Below, one piece after another: positions 8,036 to 15,277 of a stretch of 26,051 bases of DNA (positions within the stretch are counted from its first letter, which is position 1; every line of letters starts with the position of its first letter). A program made the position numbers and the translations under genes. Source of the stretch: Pseudomonadota bacterium (lineage in GTDB: Bacteria > Desulfobacterota > Desulfovibrionia > Desulfovibrionales > Desulfovibrionaceae); NCBI GenBank assembly GCA_023438245.1, contig JAEXRD010000040.1, positions 1 through 26,051 on the forward strand, given 5' to 3'. Below the pieces are notes generated by a model. It saw nothing but the letters and a program-made list of their open reading frames with translations, did no database searches and was not told where the DNA came from.

Positions 8036-8061
8036 TTCCGTTTTAGGAACAAGCCGTCCTG

Positions 8062-8166
8062 CGGGAGCTCGGAAAAACCGGGCTGAGAGGACCCCTTGCC
8101 AGACCAACGCCTGGCTGTGGGGTCGACCGAGAACCTGATTCGGGTAATGCCGACGAAGGGAGACAC
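8062..8166 (+). promoter_or_regulatory. TPP riboswitch aptamer (THI element)
   Basis: The conserved pieces of the thiamine pyrophosphate aptamer are present in order: CGGGAGC at 8062-8068, GGCTGAGAGG at 8081-8090 (the CUGAGA box), ACCCC at 8091-8095, a variable stem at 8096-8125, and then ACCTGATTCGGGTAATGC at 8133-8150 followed by CGACGAAGGGA (8151-8161). It lies between mtnA and thi4 and is followed by an intrinsic terminator, so it very probably represses thi4 when TPP is abundant. The closing P1 helix is not obvious from base pairing by eye. Confidence 0.93.
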
Positions 8167-8178
8167 TGCGCTGGCGCC

Positions 8179-8210
8179 AGCCGTCCCTTCACCGGGACGG
8201 CTTTGCGTTT
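8179..8210 (+). terminator. Riboswitch-linked intrinsic terminator
   Basis: AGCCGTCCC (8179-8187) pairs perfectly with GGGACGGCT (8194-8202) around a six-base loop, followed by a broken T stretch (TTGCGTTT). It lies 13 bases after the TPP aptamer and 44 bases before the thi4 start, as expected for an expression platform. The 3' arm can alternatively pair with 8051-8060 at the 5' end of the leader. Confidence 0.75.
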
Positions 8211-8253
8211 GGGGCCAACTCATTGGAACCTTTACAGTTTGCAGGAGGACAGC

Positions 8254-9045
8254 ATGATTATTGACGAAAGGATTGTCACCGAGGCCATTGCCAAGGCTTA
8301 TTTCGACAAGTTCACGGACAGCCTGGACCTGGACGTGGCCATCGTGGGCGGCGGGCCCTCCGGCATGACCGCGGCCTGGAAGCTCTCCGAGCAGGGCTTC
8401 AAGGTGGCCCTGTTCGAGCGCAAATTGAGCGTGGGCGGCGGCATGTGGGGCGGCGGCATGACCTGGAACTACATCGTGGTGCAGGAGGAGGCCAAGCCCA
8501 TCCTGGAGGACGCCGGCGTGGCCATGAGCGAGCACAAGTCCGGCTATTTCGTGGCCGACTCCGTGGCCGCCACCGCCGCCCTGGCCTACCAGGCCACCCG
8601 TGCGGGCGCCCGCGTGTTCAACTGCATGAGCGTGGAGGACGTGGTGTTGCGCGAGGTGGACGGCGTGAAGCGCGTCATGGGCCTGGTGGTGAACTCCAGC
8701 CCGGTTGAGATCGCCCGCCTGCACGTGGACCCGCTTGTGCTTCACTGCAAACATGCCATAGAATGCACGGGACACGATGTGGAGATGCTGAAGACCCTGG
8801 TGCGCAAGAACGGGGTGAAGCTCAACACCCCCTCCGGCGGCATCGAGGGCGAGCAGAGCATGTGGGCCGACGTGGCCGAGGCCAACACCGTGAACCACAC
8901 CCGCGAGGTGTACCCTGGCGTGTGGGTGGCGGGCATGGCCGCCAACGCGGCCTACGGCTCCTACCGCATGGGGCCGATCTTCGGCGGCATGCTGCTCTCC
9001 GGGGTCAAGGTGGCCCAGGAGATCGCCGCGCGCCTTAAAAAGTAG
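8254..9045 (+). CDS. thi4: Sulfide-dependent thiazole synthase, Thi4 family
   Basis: A 263-residue FAD/NAD-binding protein that makes the ADP-thiazole precursor of thiamine from NAD, glycine and sulfur. It shows the Rossmann motif VAIVGGGPSGMTAAWKL (about residues 28-44), ERKLSVGGGMWGGGM near 56-70, and the C-terminal GMAANAAYGSYRMGPIFGGM. In yeast Thi4 the sulfur comes from a cysteine in the sequence CCMDP; here the same place reads LHVDP with His157. By comparison with methanogen Thi4, this predicts a true multi-turnover enzyme that uses free sulfide with iron. The ATG at 8254 is supported by GCAGGAGG. The gene stands behind a TPP riboswitch, which supports a thiamine role. Confidence 0.93.
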   Translation: MIIDERIVTEAIAKAYFDKFTDSLDLDVAIVGGGPSGMTAAWKLSEQGFKVALFERKLSVGGGMWGGGMTWNYIVVQEEAKPILEDAGVAMSEHKSGYFVADSVAATAALAYQATRAGARVFNCMSVEDVVLREVDGVKRVMGLVVNSSPVEIARLHVDPLVLHCKHAIECTGHDVEMLKTLVRKNGVKLNTPSGGIEGEQSMWADVAEANTVNHTREVYPGVWVAGMAANAAYGSYRMGPIFGGMLLSGVKVAQEIAARLKK

Positions 9046-9065
9046 ACAGAACGCACAGTTGAAGC

Positions 9066-9090
9066 CCCGGCCGGGTTCGCCCCGGCCGGG
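9066..9090 (+). other. Strong intercistronic hairpin between thi4 and der
   Basis: The ten-base palindrome CCCGGCCGGG occurs twice (9066-9075 and 9081-9090) with TTCGC between, so the transcript can form a very GC-rich 10-bp hairpin. There is no following T run, so I do not call it an intrinsic terminator. It may separate thi4 from der by slowing polymerase or protecting RNA ends. Confidence 0.5.
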
Positions 9091-9106
9091 CATCTGGAAA
9101 CCGCCT

Positions 9107-10651
9107 ATGCTGCCCATCATCGCACTGCTCGGACGCCCCAACGTGGGCAAAAGCAGCCTGTTCAACCGCCTGGTGCGCCAGAACAAATCCATCACCCACG
9201 ACCTGCCCGGCGTCACCCGCGACCGCATCTACGGCGAGGTGCACGGCGAGAATGAGGGCGAGGACGTGCGCTACGCGCTCATCGACACCGGCGGCATGCT
9301 GCCCGACGCCTCCGAGTTCGACGGCGGCGGCATGGACCGGCACGTGTTCGAGCAGGCCACCGAGGCCCTGGACGAGGCCGACGCGGTGCTTTTCGTGGTG
9401 GACGGGCGCGACGGCATGACCGGCCTGGACCAGGCCGTGAGCGAGAAGATCCGCTCCTCGGGCAAGCCCATCCTGCTGGTGGTCAACAAGGTGGACGGAC
9501 CCGAGCAGGAGGCCAAGGCCACGGCGGACTTCCACGCGCTGGGGCTGGAGATCGCCGTGGTTTCCGCCGCGCATGGCTACGGCCTGCACACCCTGCGCCA
9601 GCGCATCCTGGAGCTGGCGCGGCCCTTCGTGCAGCCCGCGCCCCCGGACGGCCCGGAGCTGGGCCTGAAGCTGTGCATGCTGGGCCGACCCAACGCGGGC
9701 AAGTCCTCGCTGGTCAACGCCCTTGTGGGCGAGTCCCGGCAGATCGTCAGCGAGGTGGCGGGCACCACCCGCGACAGCGTGGACGTGGGCTTCGTGAAGG
9801 ATGGCAAGCGCTACACCTTCGTGGACACCGCCGGGGTGCGCCGCCGCGCGGTCATCACCGACCACCTGGAAAAGCTCTCCGTGTACCGCGCCCTGTCCTC
9901 CAGCAAGCGCGCCGACGTCACCATCCTGGTGCTGGACGCCGTGGAGGGCCTGAGCCACCAGGACAAGCGGCTCATCGCCTACCTGGCGGAGCAGCGCACC
10001 CCGTTCATCGTGGCCGTGAACAAGATGGACCTCGTGCCCAAGCACCACCTGGAGGAGGTCAAGGCCGCCTACGAGGAGGCCCTGCGCATCTGCGCCTATG
10101 TGCCGGTGCTGCATATCTCGGCCCTCAAGGGCACCAATGTGCACAAGATTTTGCCCCTGGCCGAGGAGATCGCCCGCGAGTGCGTCATCCGCATCGGCAC
10201 CGGGGCGCTCAACCGGGCCATGAGCGAGGCCACCACCAAGCACCAGCCTCCGGTCATCAAGCGCAGGCGCGCCAAGTTCTACTATTTGACCCAGGCCGAG
10301 GAAACCCCGCCCATGTTCGTGTTCTTCGTCAACGACGCCGAACTGGTGCCCGAGGCCTACGGCCGCTACCTGGAGGCCCAGCTGCGCAAGCTGCTCGGCA
10401 TCAAGAAGGCCCCGCTGGCGGCGGTGTTCCGCTCCAGCCACGAGAAGAAGGAGGCCGAGCGCCCAGGCAAGGCCCGCGCCCCGCGCCTGGGCAAGGATCG
10501 CCGCGACATGGAGCGCTCCGAGCAGGACGCCAAGGCCGCGCACACGGCCATGAAGGCCAGGGCCGGGGGCCGCAAGCCCGGCGGCAAGGCCGGGAGCAAG
10601 CCCGCGCCGAAACCGGCTGGCGCCAAAAGGTCCGGCGGGAAGAAGGGCTGA
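9107..10651 (+). CDS. der: Ribosome-assembly GTPase Der (EngA)
   Basis: A 514-residue protein with two tandem GTPase domains and a KH-like domain, which acts in 50S subunit assembly. The first domain has GRPNVGKSS (residues 9-17), a DTGG motif and NKVD. The second has GRPNAGKSS near 190, DTAGVRR and NKMD. The KH-like part holds KRRRAKFYYLTQAEETPP and FFVNDAELVPEAYGRYLE. From about residue 445 on there is a long Lys/Arg/Gly/Ala-rich tail, much longer than in the E. coli protein. The ATG at 9107 is chosen because it begins directly at the conserved strand; an in-frame TTG at 9059 would add 16 residues coded by the GC-rich hairpin. The ribosome binding site is weak. Confidence 0.95.
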   Translation: MLPIIALLGRPNVGKSSLFNRLVRQNKSITHDLPGVTRDRIYGEVHGENEGEDVRYALIDTGGMLPDASEFDGGGMDRHVFEQATEALDEADAVLFVVDGRDGMTGLDQAVSEKIRSSGKPILLVVNKVDGPEQEAKATADFHALGLEIAVVSAAHGYGLHTLRQRILELARPFVQPAPPDGPELGLKLCMLGRPNAGKSSLVNALVGESRQIVSEVAGTTRDSVDVGFVKDGKRYTFVDTAGVRRRAVITDHLEKLSVYRALSSSKRADVTILVLDAVEGLSHQDKRLIAYLAEQRTPFIVAVNKMDLVPKHHLEEVKAAYEEALRICAYVPVLHISALKGTNVHKILPLAEEIARECVIRIGTGALNRAMSEATTKHQPPVIKRRRAKFYYLTQAEETPPMFVFFVNDAELVPEAYGRYLEAQLRKLLGIKKAPLAAVFRSSHEKKEAERPGKARAPRLGKDRRDMERSEQDAKAAHTAMKARAGGRKPGGKAGSKPAPKPAGAKRSGGKKG

Positions 10652-10666
10652 AATTGCTGCTTTGCC

Positions 10667-10696
10667 TTGACAGCCCACGGGCTGAAAGGGTAGAGG
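10667..10696 (+). promoter_or_regulatory. Promoter of tRNA-Ser
   Basis: A perfect -35 box TTGACA (10667-10672), an 18-base spacer and a poor -10 box TAGAGG (10691-10696), followed by a GC-rich discriminator. A strong -35 with a GC-rich start region is common for growth-controlled stable RNA genes. The start point would be about 25 bases before the tRNA. Confidence 0.55.
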
Positions 10697-10727
10697 ACTG
10701 CTCCGCGTGCGCAAACCGCGCGGAAAT

Positions 10728-10823
<96 letters not shown>

Positions 10824-10830
10824 ACGGAAC

Positions 10831-10862
10831 ATCCCGGTCCCTGCAAGGGGGCCGGGATTTTT
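10831..10862 (+). terminator. Intrinsic terminator after tRNA-Ser
   Basis: ATCCCGG (10831-10837) pairs with CCGGGAT (10852-10858), with further pairing TCCCT/AGGGG inside and a short loop. A run of five T (10858-10862) follows. It starts nine bases after the tRNA CCA end. Confidence 0.88.
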
Positions 10863-10902
10863 CATTTCCCGCCGTGCCGAAGCGTGACCGGGAGCCTCCC
10901 CC

Positions 10903-10932
10903 TTGCGTTCAAACACGCCGCCGGGTTATGGC
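10903..10932 (+). promoter_or_regulatory. Possible promoter of glcB
   Basis: TTGCGT (10903-10908), an 18-base spacer and TATGGC (10927-10932). It lies after the tRNA terminator and 80 bases before the glcB start, so the malate synthase gene needs a promoter in this interval. The hexamers are only fair matches. Confidence 0.35.
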
Positions 10933-11012
10933 GCAGTCGAGGGGTTTAGCAGGGACGGGCAACACGACGTGGCCCGCTGTAAGGAGGGCCGCGCAAAGCG
11001 AAGGTACGCACC

Positions 11013-13178
11013 ATGACCCGACGCATCACCATCGGCGGCCTGTCCATCGCCGCGCCCCTGCACGACTTCATCGAAAACGAGGCCGCGCCGGGTACCGGTT
11101 TGGCCCCCGCCGTGTTCTGGTCCGCCCTGGAGTCGCTGGTGGCGGCGCTGGGCCCCAGGAACGCCGAACTGCTGGCCAAGCGCGACGCGCTGCAGGCCGC
11201 CATCGACGCCTGGTGGCTGGCGCGGGCCGGAAAACCCCAGAACCCCGCCGAAACGAAGGAATTTCTCGTCTCCATCGGCTACCTGCTGCCCGAAGGGCCC
11301 GATTTCTCCGTCAGCACCGAGAACGTGGACCCGGAGATCGCTAAGATCGCCGGGCCGCAGCTGGTGGTGCCGCTGACCAACGCCCGCTACGCCCTCAACG
11401 CCGTCAACGCCCGCTGGGGCAGCCTGTACGACGCGCTCTACGGCAGCGACGTGCTGCCCGAGACCGGCGGGGCCACGAAGGGGGGCAGCTACAATCCCCT
11501 GCGCGGAGCCCGGGTGGTGGACTACGCCGCCGCCTTCCTGGACCAGGCCGCGCCGCTGGCCACCGGCAGCCATGCCGGGGCGCGCCGCTACTTCCTCATG
11601 GGCAAGGCCCTCGCCGTGGAGCTGCCCGGCGGCGAGGTCACCGGGCTGGCCCGGCCCGAGCAGTTCGTGGGCAGCCGGGGCGAGGGCGAGCTCTCCGCCG
11701 TGCTGCTTGTGAACAACGGCCTGCACCTGGAGATCGCCCTCGACAAGGCGCACCCCGTGGGCCGGGCGCACCCCGCCGGGGTCAAGGACGTGCTCCTGGA
11801 GTCGGCCATCACCACCATCCAGGACTGCGAGGACTCCGTGGCCTGCGTGGATGCGGAGGACAAGGCCGAGGCCTACCGCAACTGGCTGGGCCTGATGAAG
11901 GGCGACCTGACCGCCAGCTTCCTGAAGGGCGGGCGCGAAGTGTTGCGCAAGCCCGCGGGCGACCGCGAGTACTGCGCCCCGGACGGCGGCGCGCTGGTGC
12001 TGCCGGGCCGCAGCCTGCTGTTCATCCGCAACGTGGGCCACCTCATGACCACCGACGCCGTGCTGGACGCGGCGGGCCGCGAGATCCCCGAGGGCATGCT
12101 GGACGCCCTGGCCACGGGCTTCATCGGCCTGCACGACCTGCGCGGACCCTCCAAGGGCAGGAACAGCCGCGCGGGCAGCATCTACATCGTGAAGCCCAAG
12201 ATGCACGGCCCGGAAGAAGTGCAGCTGACTTGCGACATCTTCGCCCGCGTCGAGGACAGCTTCGGCTTGGCGCGCAACACCATCAAGATCGGCATCATGG
12301 ACGAGGAGCGCCGCACCACGGTGAACCTCAAGGAGTGCATCCGCGCGGCGAGGGAGCGCGTGGTGTTCATCAACACCGGGTTCCTGGACCGCACCGGCGA
12401 CGAGATCCACACCAACATGGAAGCCGGGCCCATGGTGCGCAAGAACGACATGAAGGCCGAGCCCTGGATCGCGGCCTACGAGGACTGGAACGTGGACGTG
12501 GGCCTGGCCTGCGGCCTGTCCGGCCGGGGGCAGATCGGCAAGGGCATGTGGGCCAAGCCCGACAGCCTGGGCGAGATGGTGGCCACCAAGCTCGCGCACC
12601 CGAAATCCGGGGCCAACTGCGCCTGGGTGCCCTCGCCCACGGCGGCCACGCTGCACGCCATGCACTACCACCAGGTGGACGTGTTCGCCCGCCAGCGCGA
12701 CCTGACCGGGAAGCGCCGGGGCAAGCTCGCGGACCTGCTCACCGTGGGCCTGCTGAAGACCGCGCCCGCGCCCGGCGACATCGCCAGCGAGCTGGACAAC
12801 AACATCCAGAGCATCCTGGGCTACGTGGTGCGCTGGGTGGACATGGGCATCGGCTGCTCCAAGGTGCCGGACATCACCGACGTTGGGCTCATGGAGGACC
12901 GCGCCACGCTGCGCATCTCCAGCCAGCACATCGCCAACTGGCTGCGCCACGGCCTGCTCACCGAGGAGCAGGTCATGGAGTCGCTGCGGCGCATGGCCGC
13001 GGTGGTGGACCGCCAGAACGCCGGCGAGCCGGGCTACCGGCCCATGGCCCCGGACTTCGAGGCCAGCCTGGCCTTCGCCGCCGCGCGCGACCTGATCCTG
13101 AAGGGCCGCCAGCAGCCCAGCGGCTACACCGAGCCCATCCTGCACGCCTACCGCCGCCAGGCCAAGGCCAGGGGGTAG
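11013..13178 (+). CDS. glcB: Malate synthase G
   Basis: A 721-residue monomeric malate synthase, the length of the G isoform (E. coli 723). It condenses glyoxylate and acetyl-CoA to malate. Likely counterparts of the E. coli active-site residues are Arg339 in FIRNVGHLM, Glu431 in MDEERRT, Asp459 in GFLDRTGDEIHT (magnesium ligands and substrate contacts) and the catalytic base Asp629 in MEDRATLRISSQHIANWL. The segment RAGSIYIVKPKMHGPEEV is also typical. The ATG at 11013 has GCGAAGG upstream. There is no isocitrate lyase, and no glycolate oxidase gene in the window, so the source of glyoxylate is unknown. It is bounded by terminators on both sides and seems monocistronic. Confidence 0.96.
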   Translation: MTRRITIGGLSIAAPLHDFIENEAAPGTGLAPAVFWSALESLVAALGPRNAELLAKRDALQAAIDAWWLARAGKPQNPAETKEFLVSIGYLLPEGPDFSVSTENVDPEIAKIAGPQLVVPLTNARYALNAVNARWGSLYDALYGSDVLPETGGATKGGSYNPLRGARVVDYAAAFLDQAAPLATGSHAGARRYFLMGKALAVELPGGEVTGLARPEQFVGSRGEGELSAVLLVNNGLHLEIALDKAHPVGRAHPAGVKDVLLESAITTIQDCEDSVACVDAEDKAEAYRNWLGLMKGDLTASFLKGGREVLRKPAGDREYCAPDGGALVLPGRSLLFIRNVGHLMTTDAVLDAAGREIPEGMLDALATGFIGLHDLRGPSKGRNSRAGSIYIVKPKMHGPEEVQLTCDIFARVEDSFGLARNTIKIGIMDEERRTTVNLKECIRAARERVVFINTGFLDRTGDEIHTNMEAGPMVRKNDMKAEPWIAAYEDWNVDVGLACGLSGRGQIGKGMWAKPDSLGEMVATKLAHPKSGANCAWVPSPTAATLHAMHYHQVDVFARQRDLTGKRRGKLADLLTVGLLKTAPAPGDIASELDNNIQSILGYVVRWVDMGIGCSKVPDITDVGLMEDRATLRISSQHIANWLRHGLLTEEQVMESLRRMAAVVDRQNAGEPGYRPMAPDFEASLAFAAARDLILKGRQQPSGYTEPILHAYRRQAKARG

Positions 13179-13197
13179 GGCGAACGTTTGGCGAAAT

Positions 13198-13239
13198 GGC
13201 GTCCCGGTTCCGGAAAAAGGGGCCGGGACGCCTTGTCTT
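13198..13239 (+). terminator. Intrinsic terminator after glcB
   Basis: GGCGTCCCGG (13198-13207) pairs with CCGGGACGCC (13223-13232) around a 15-base loop, followed by TTGTCTT. It begins 20 bases after the glcB stop. The T-rich end doubles as the -35 box of a candidate promoter for the serine dehydratase gene. Confidence 0.8.
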
Positions 13240-13261
13240 CGCGCCCGGCGGACGGTATTGC
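13233..13261 (+). promoter_or_regulatory. Promoter candidate for serine dehydratase
   Basis: TTGTCT (13233-13238), a 17-base spacer and TATTGC (13256-13261), 56 bases before the sdaA start. The spacing is ideal and both boxes are fair matches to sigma-70 hexamers. The -35 box overlaps the end of the upstream terminator. Confidence 0.5.
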
Positions 13262-13316
13262 GGGCCGCAAGACCCACACTCTCGTCGGCCCGAACGCCGT
13301 CCACGCAAGGAAGCCC

Positions 13317-14681
13317 ATGCCCGCCATCTCGCTCAGCATCTTCGACCTGTTCAAGGCCGGTCCCGGCCCCTCCAGCTCCCACACCATCGCGCCCATGCGC
13401 GCGGGCTGCGATTTTCTGGACGCCGCGCGCGCCCTGCCTCCGGAACTTCTGGCTCGGGCGGCGCGCATCGAGGCCACGCTCTACGGCAGCCTCTCGGCCA
13501 CGGGGCGGGGCCACGGAACGGACCGCGCCGTGCTGGCGGGGCTTTCCGGCCTGCGCCCGGAGTCCTGCCCGCCGGAATTCCTGGACGAGCTGGCGGCCAA
13601 CCCCGGCGCGCCCCGCGTGGTGGAGATCGGCCCGGCACGCATCGCCATCTCGGCGGCGGACATTGTTTTCGGCCCCGTGGCCCACGACCTGCCCTGCGTG
13701 AATACGCTCTCGTTGCGTCTGCTGGGGCCGGGAGAGGACACGCTCTTCGAGCAGGTCTACGAGTCTCCGGGCGGGGGCTTTCTGCACGTCGTCGGCAGAC
13801 CGGAGCCGCAGCGCGGTATGCCCAGGCACCCGTACTCCACCATGACCGAGCTGCGCCAGCGGCTGACCGAGAACGGCATCGGCCTGCACCGGCTGATGCT
13901 GGAGAACGAGATGGCGCTGACCGGGGCCGACGAGGCTTCCATCATGGGCCGGCTGGACTCCATCCTGGCGGTGATGGACGCCTCGGTGGAGGCGGGTCTG
14001 GCCACGGAGGGCGTGCTGCCCGGGCCCATCGGGCTGCAGCGCAAGGCCCGGCACATCTTTGAGCGCTCGCAGTTCAAGCGCCAGACCCACGAGAACATCA
14101 TCGGCCAGATGTGCGCCTTCGCCTTCGCGGCGGCGGAGGAGAACGCGGCGGGACACATCATCGTTACCGCGCCCACCTGCGGGGCCGCCGGGATCATCCC
14201 GGCGGTGGCGCGCACCATGCGCACCCGGCTGGGCCTGCCGGAGCAGTCCATCCGCGAGGGCCTGCTGGCGGCGGCGGCGGTGGGCTTCCTGGCCAAGCAC
14301 AACGCCACCATCGCCGGGGCCGAGGGCGGCTGCCAGGCCGAGATCGGCGTGGCCTCGGCCATGGCCGCGTGCATGCTGGCCCACGCCACGGGCTACGGCC
14401 CCAACGTGGCCGAGAACGCGGCGGAAATCGCGCTGGAGCACCACCTGGGCATGACCTGCGACCCCGTGGGCGGCTATGTGCAGATTCCCTGCATCGAGCG
14501 CAACGCCATGAGCGCGGTGAAGGCCTACACCGCCTACGTCATCGCCACGGACGTGCTGCCCGCCAAGCACAAGGTGGGCCTGGACCAGGCGTTCGAGGCC
14601 ATGATGGCCACCGCGCGCGACATGAACTGCAAGTACAAGGAGACCGCCCAGGGCGGGCTGGCGGCCATCGTGCCGTGCTAG
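13317..14681 (+). CDS. sdaA: L-serine ammonia-lyase, iron-sulfur type
   Basis: A 454-residue single-chain L-serine dehydratase that converts serine to pyruvate and ammonia with a [4Fe-4S] cluster instead of PLP. The N-terminal part starts SIFDLFKAGPGPSSSHT, the phosphoserine-like anion site of the beta domain. In the alpha domain TAPTCGAAGIIPAV is the substrate loop. Cys339, Cys381 and Cys392 have exactly the spacing of the cluster ligands of the Legionella enzyme (343, 385, 396). The last residue is Cys454, as in that enzyme (458), where the C-terminal cysteine caps the free iron. The ATG at 13317 has AAGGAAG upstream; the frame is open further 5' but would run into the terminator. Confidence 0.96.
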   Translation: MPAISLSIFDLFKAGPGPSSSHTIAPMRAGCDFLDAARALPPELLARAARIEATLYGSLSATGRGHGTDRAVLAGLSGLRPESCPPEFLDELAANPGAPRVVEIGPARIAISAADIVFGPVAHDLPCVNTLSLRLLGPGEDTLFEQVYESPGGGFLHVVGRPEPQRGMPRHPYSTMTELRQRLTENGIGLHRLMLENEMALTGADEASIMGRLDSILAVMDASVEAGLATEGVLPGPIGLQRKARHIFERSQFKRQTHENIIGQMCAFAFAAAEENAAGHIIVTAPTCGAAGIIPAVARTMRTRLGLPEQSIREGLLAAAAVGFLAKHNATIAGAEGGCQAEIGVASAMAACMLAHATGYGPNVAENAAEIALEHHLGMTCDPVGGYVQIPCIERNAMSAVKAYTAYVIATDVLPAKHKVGLDQAFEAMMATARDMNCKYKETAQGGLAAIVPC

Positions 14682-14688
14682 CGGCGCA

Positions 14689-14717
14689 TTGACGCGGGCC
14701 CGGCCCTTGGGCAGGAT
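14689..14717 (+). promoter_or_regulatory. Promoter candidate for the universal stress gene
   Basis: TTGACG (14689-14694), a 17-base GC-rich spacer and CAGGAT (14712-14717), 28 bases before the uspA-type start. The -35 box is good and the -10 box is modest. Confidence 0.45.
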
Positions 14718-14744
14718 GCGCACAGTCAGATCCAGGAGGACGCC

Positions 14745-15167
14745 ATGAAGCTCGCCAAGATTCTCGTGCCCATCGACGGCGGCGACCACAGCGCAGCGGC
14801 GGTCCGTTCCGCCATCGCGCTGGCCGCCTGCCAGGGCGGCCAGGTGACGCTGCTGCACTGCCACGACAGGATTCCCAACCTCATCGGCGGCGAGGCCCGC
14901 GAAGAACTGGAGGTCGAACTCATCGAGGAGGACGCGGAGGTGCTGAAGCCCTACGCCGAGATGCTGGAGCAGGCCGGAATCGAGGCCAGGCTGCTGGCCC
15001 GCGGCGGCGACCCCGGCGACCTCATCGCGCGCGAGGCCGAACTTGGTGGATACGGAGTCATCGTCATGGGCACCCAGGGCCACACCCGCATCGGCGGCTT
15101 CCTGCTCGGCAGCGTGGTGCAGGCGGTGCTGGCGGCCACGGAATGCCCGGTGCTGGTGGTCCATTAG
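14745..15167 (+). CDS. Universal stress protein, UspA family
   Basis: A 140-residue single-domain Usp. It starts KLAKILVPIDGGDHSAAAV and has the ATP-binding signature G-x2-G-x9-G-S in MGTQGHTRIGGFLLGSVVQAVL (split here by reading from Met to Leu, residues about 109-130), followed by the terminal strand ATECPVLVVH. The signature suggests the nucleotide-binding subclass rather than the UspA subclass that lacks it. Such proteins help survival under starvation or redox stress, but their precise role here is unknown. The ATG follows CCAGGAGG. It seems to have its own promoter and lies 110 bases before the envelope redox operon. Confidence 0.93.
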   Translation: MKLAKILVPIDGGDHSAAAVRSAIALAACQGGQVTLLHCHDRIPNLIGGEAREELEVELIEEDAEVLKPYAEMLEQAGIEARLLARGGDPGDLIAREAELGGYGVIVMGTQGHTRIGGFLLGSVVQAVLAATECPVLVVH

Positions 15168-15194
15168 CGAAAGCGTTTTAAACGCGTTGGCTCC

Positions 15195-15224
15195 TTGACC
15201 GGTGCCAGCGCGCTGGAATATTCT
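15195..15224 (+). promoter_or_regulatory. Promoter candidate for the envelope redox operon
   Basis: TTGACC (15195-15200), an 18-base spacer and TATTCT (15219-15224), 53 bases before the first gene of the operon. A nearly perfect palindrome, GCGTTTTAAACGC (15174-15186), lies just upstream of the -35 box and could be an operator, though no regulator can be named. Confidence 0.5.
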
Positions 15225-15277
15225 CGCAATCACGTTCCGTTCTCCTTGCGCTACGCACCGCACCCACAGGAGGACCC

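Noticed and set aside
8035..8050. Terminator at the end of mtnA (GTTCC/GGAAC hairpin)
   Set aside because: The stem has only five pairs and is not followed by T residues; it could be a minor leader structure.
9066..9090. Terminator between thi4 and der
   Set aside because: The hairpin is very strong but there is no T run after it, so it was listed as a hairpin only.
10874..11344. Short plus-strand frame overlapping the start of malate synthase
   Set aside because: It is out of frame with the clear malate synthase coding sequence and has Arg/Pro/Gly-rich shadow composition.
13244..13262. Sigma-54-like promoter (GG ... TTGC) before serine dehydratase
   Set aside because: The GG and GC elements are 11 bases apart instead of 10, and the same place fits a sigma-70 promoter with ideal spacing.
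10926..15263. A 1445-codon open frame on the minus strand across malate synthase, serine dehydratase and the stress gene
   Set aside because: It is antisense to three well-recognised genes, has a His/Gly/Ala/Val-rich composition typical of the complement of GC-rich coding DNA, and shows no domain.
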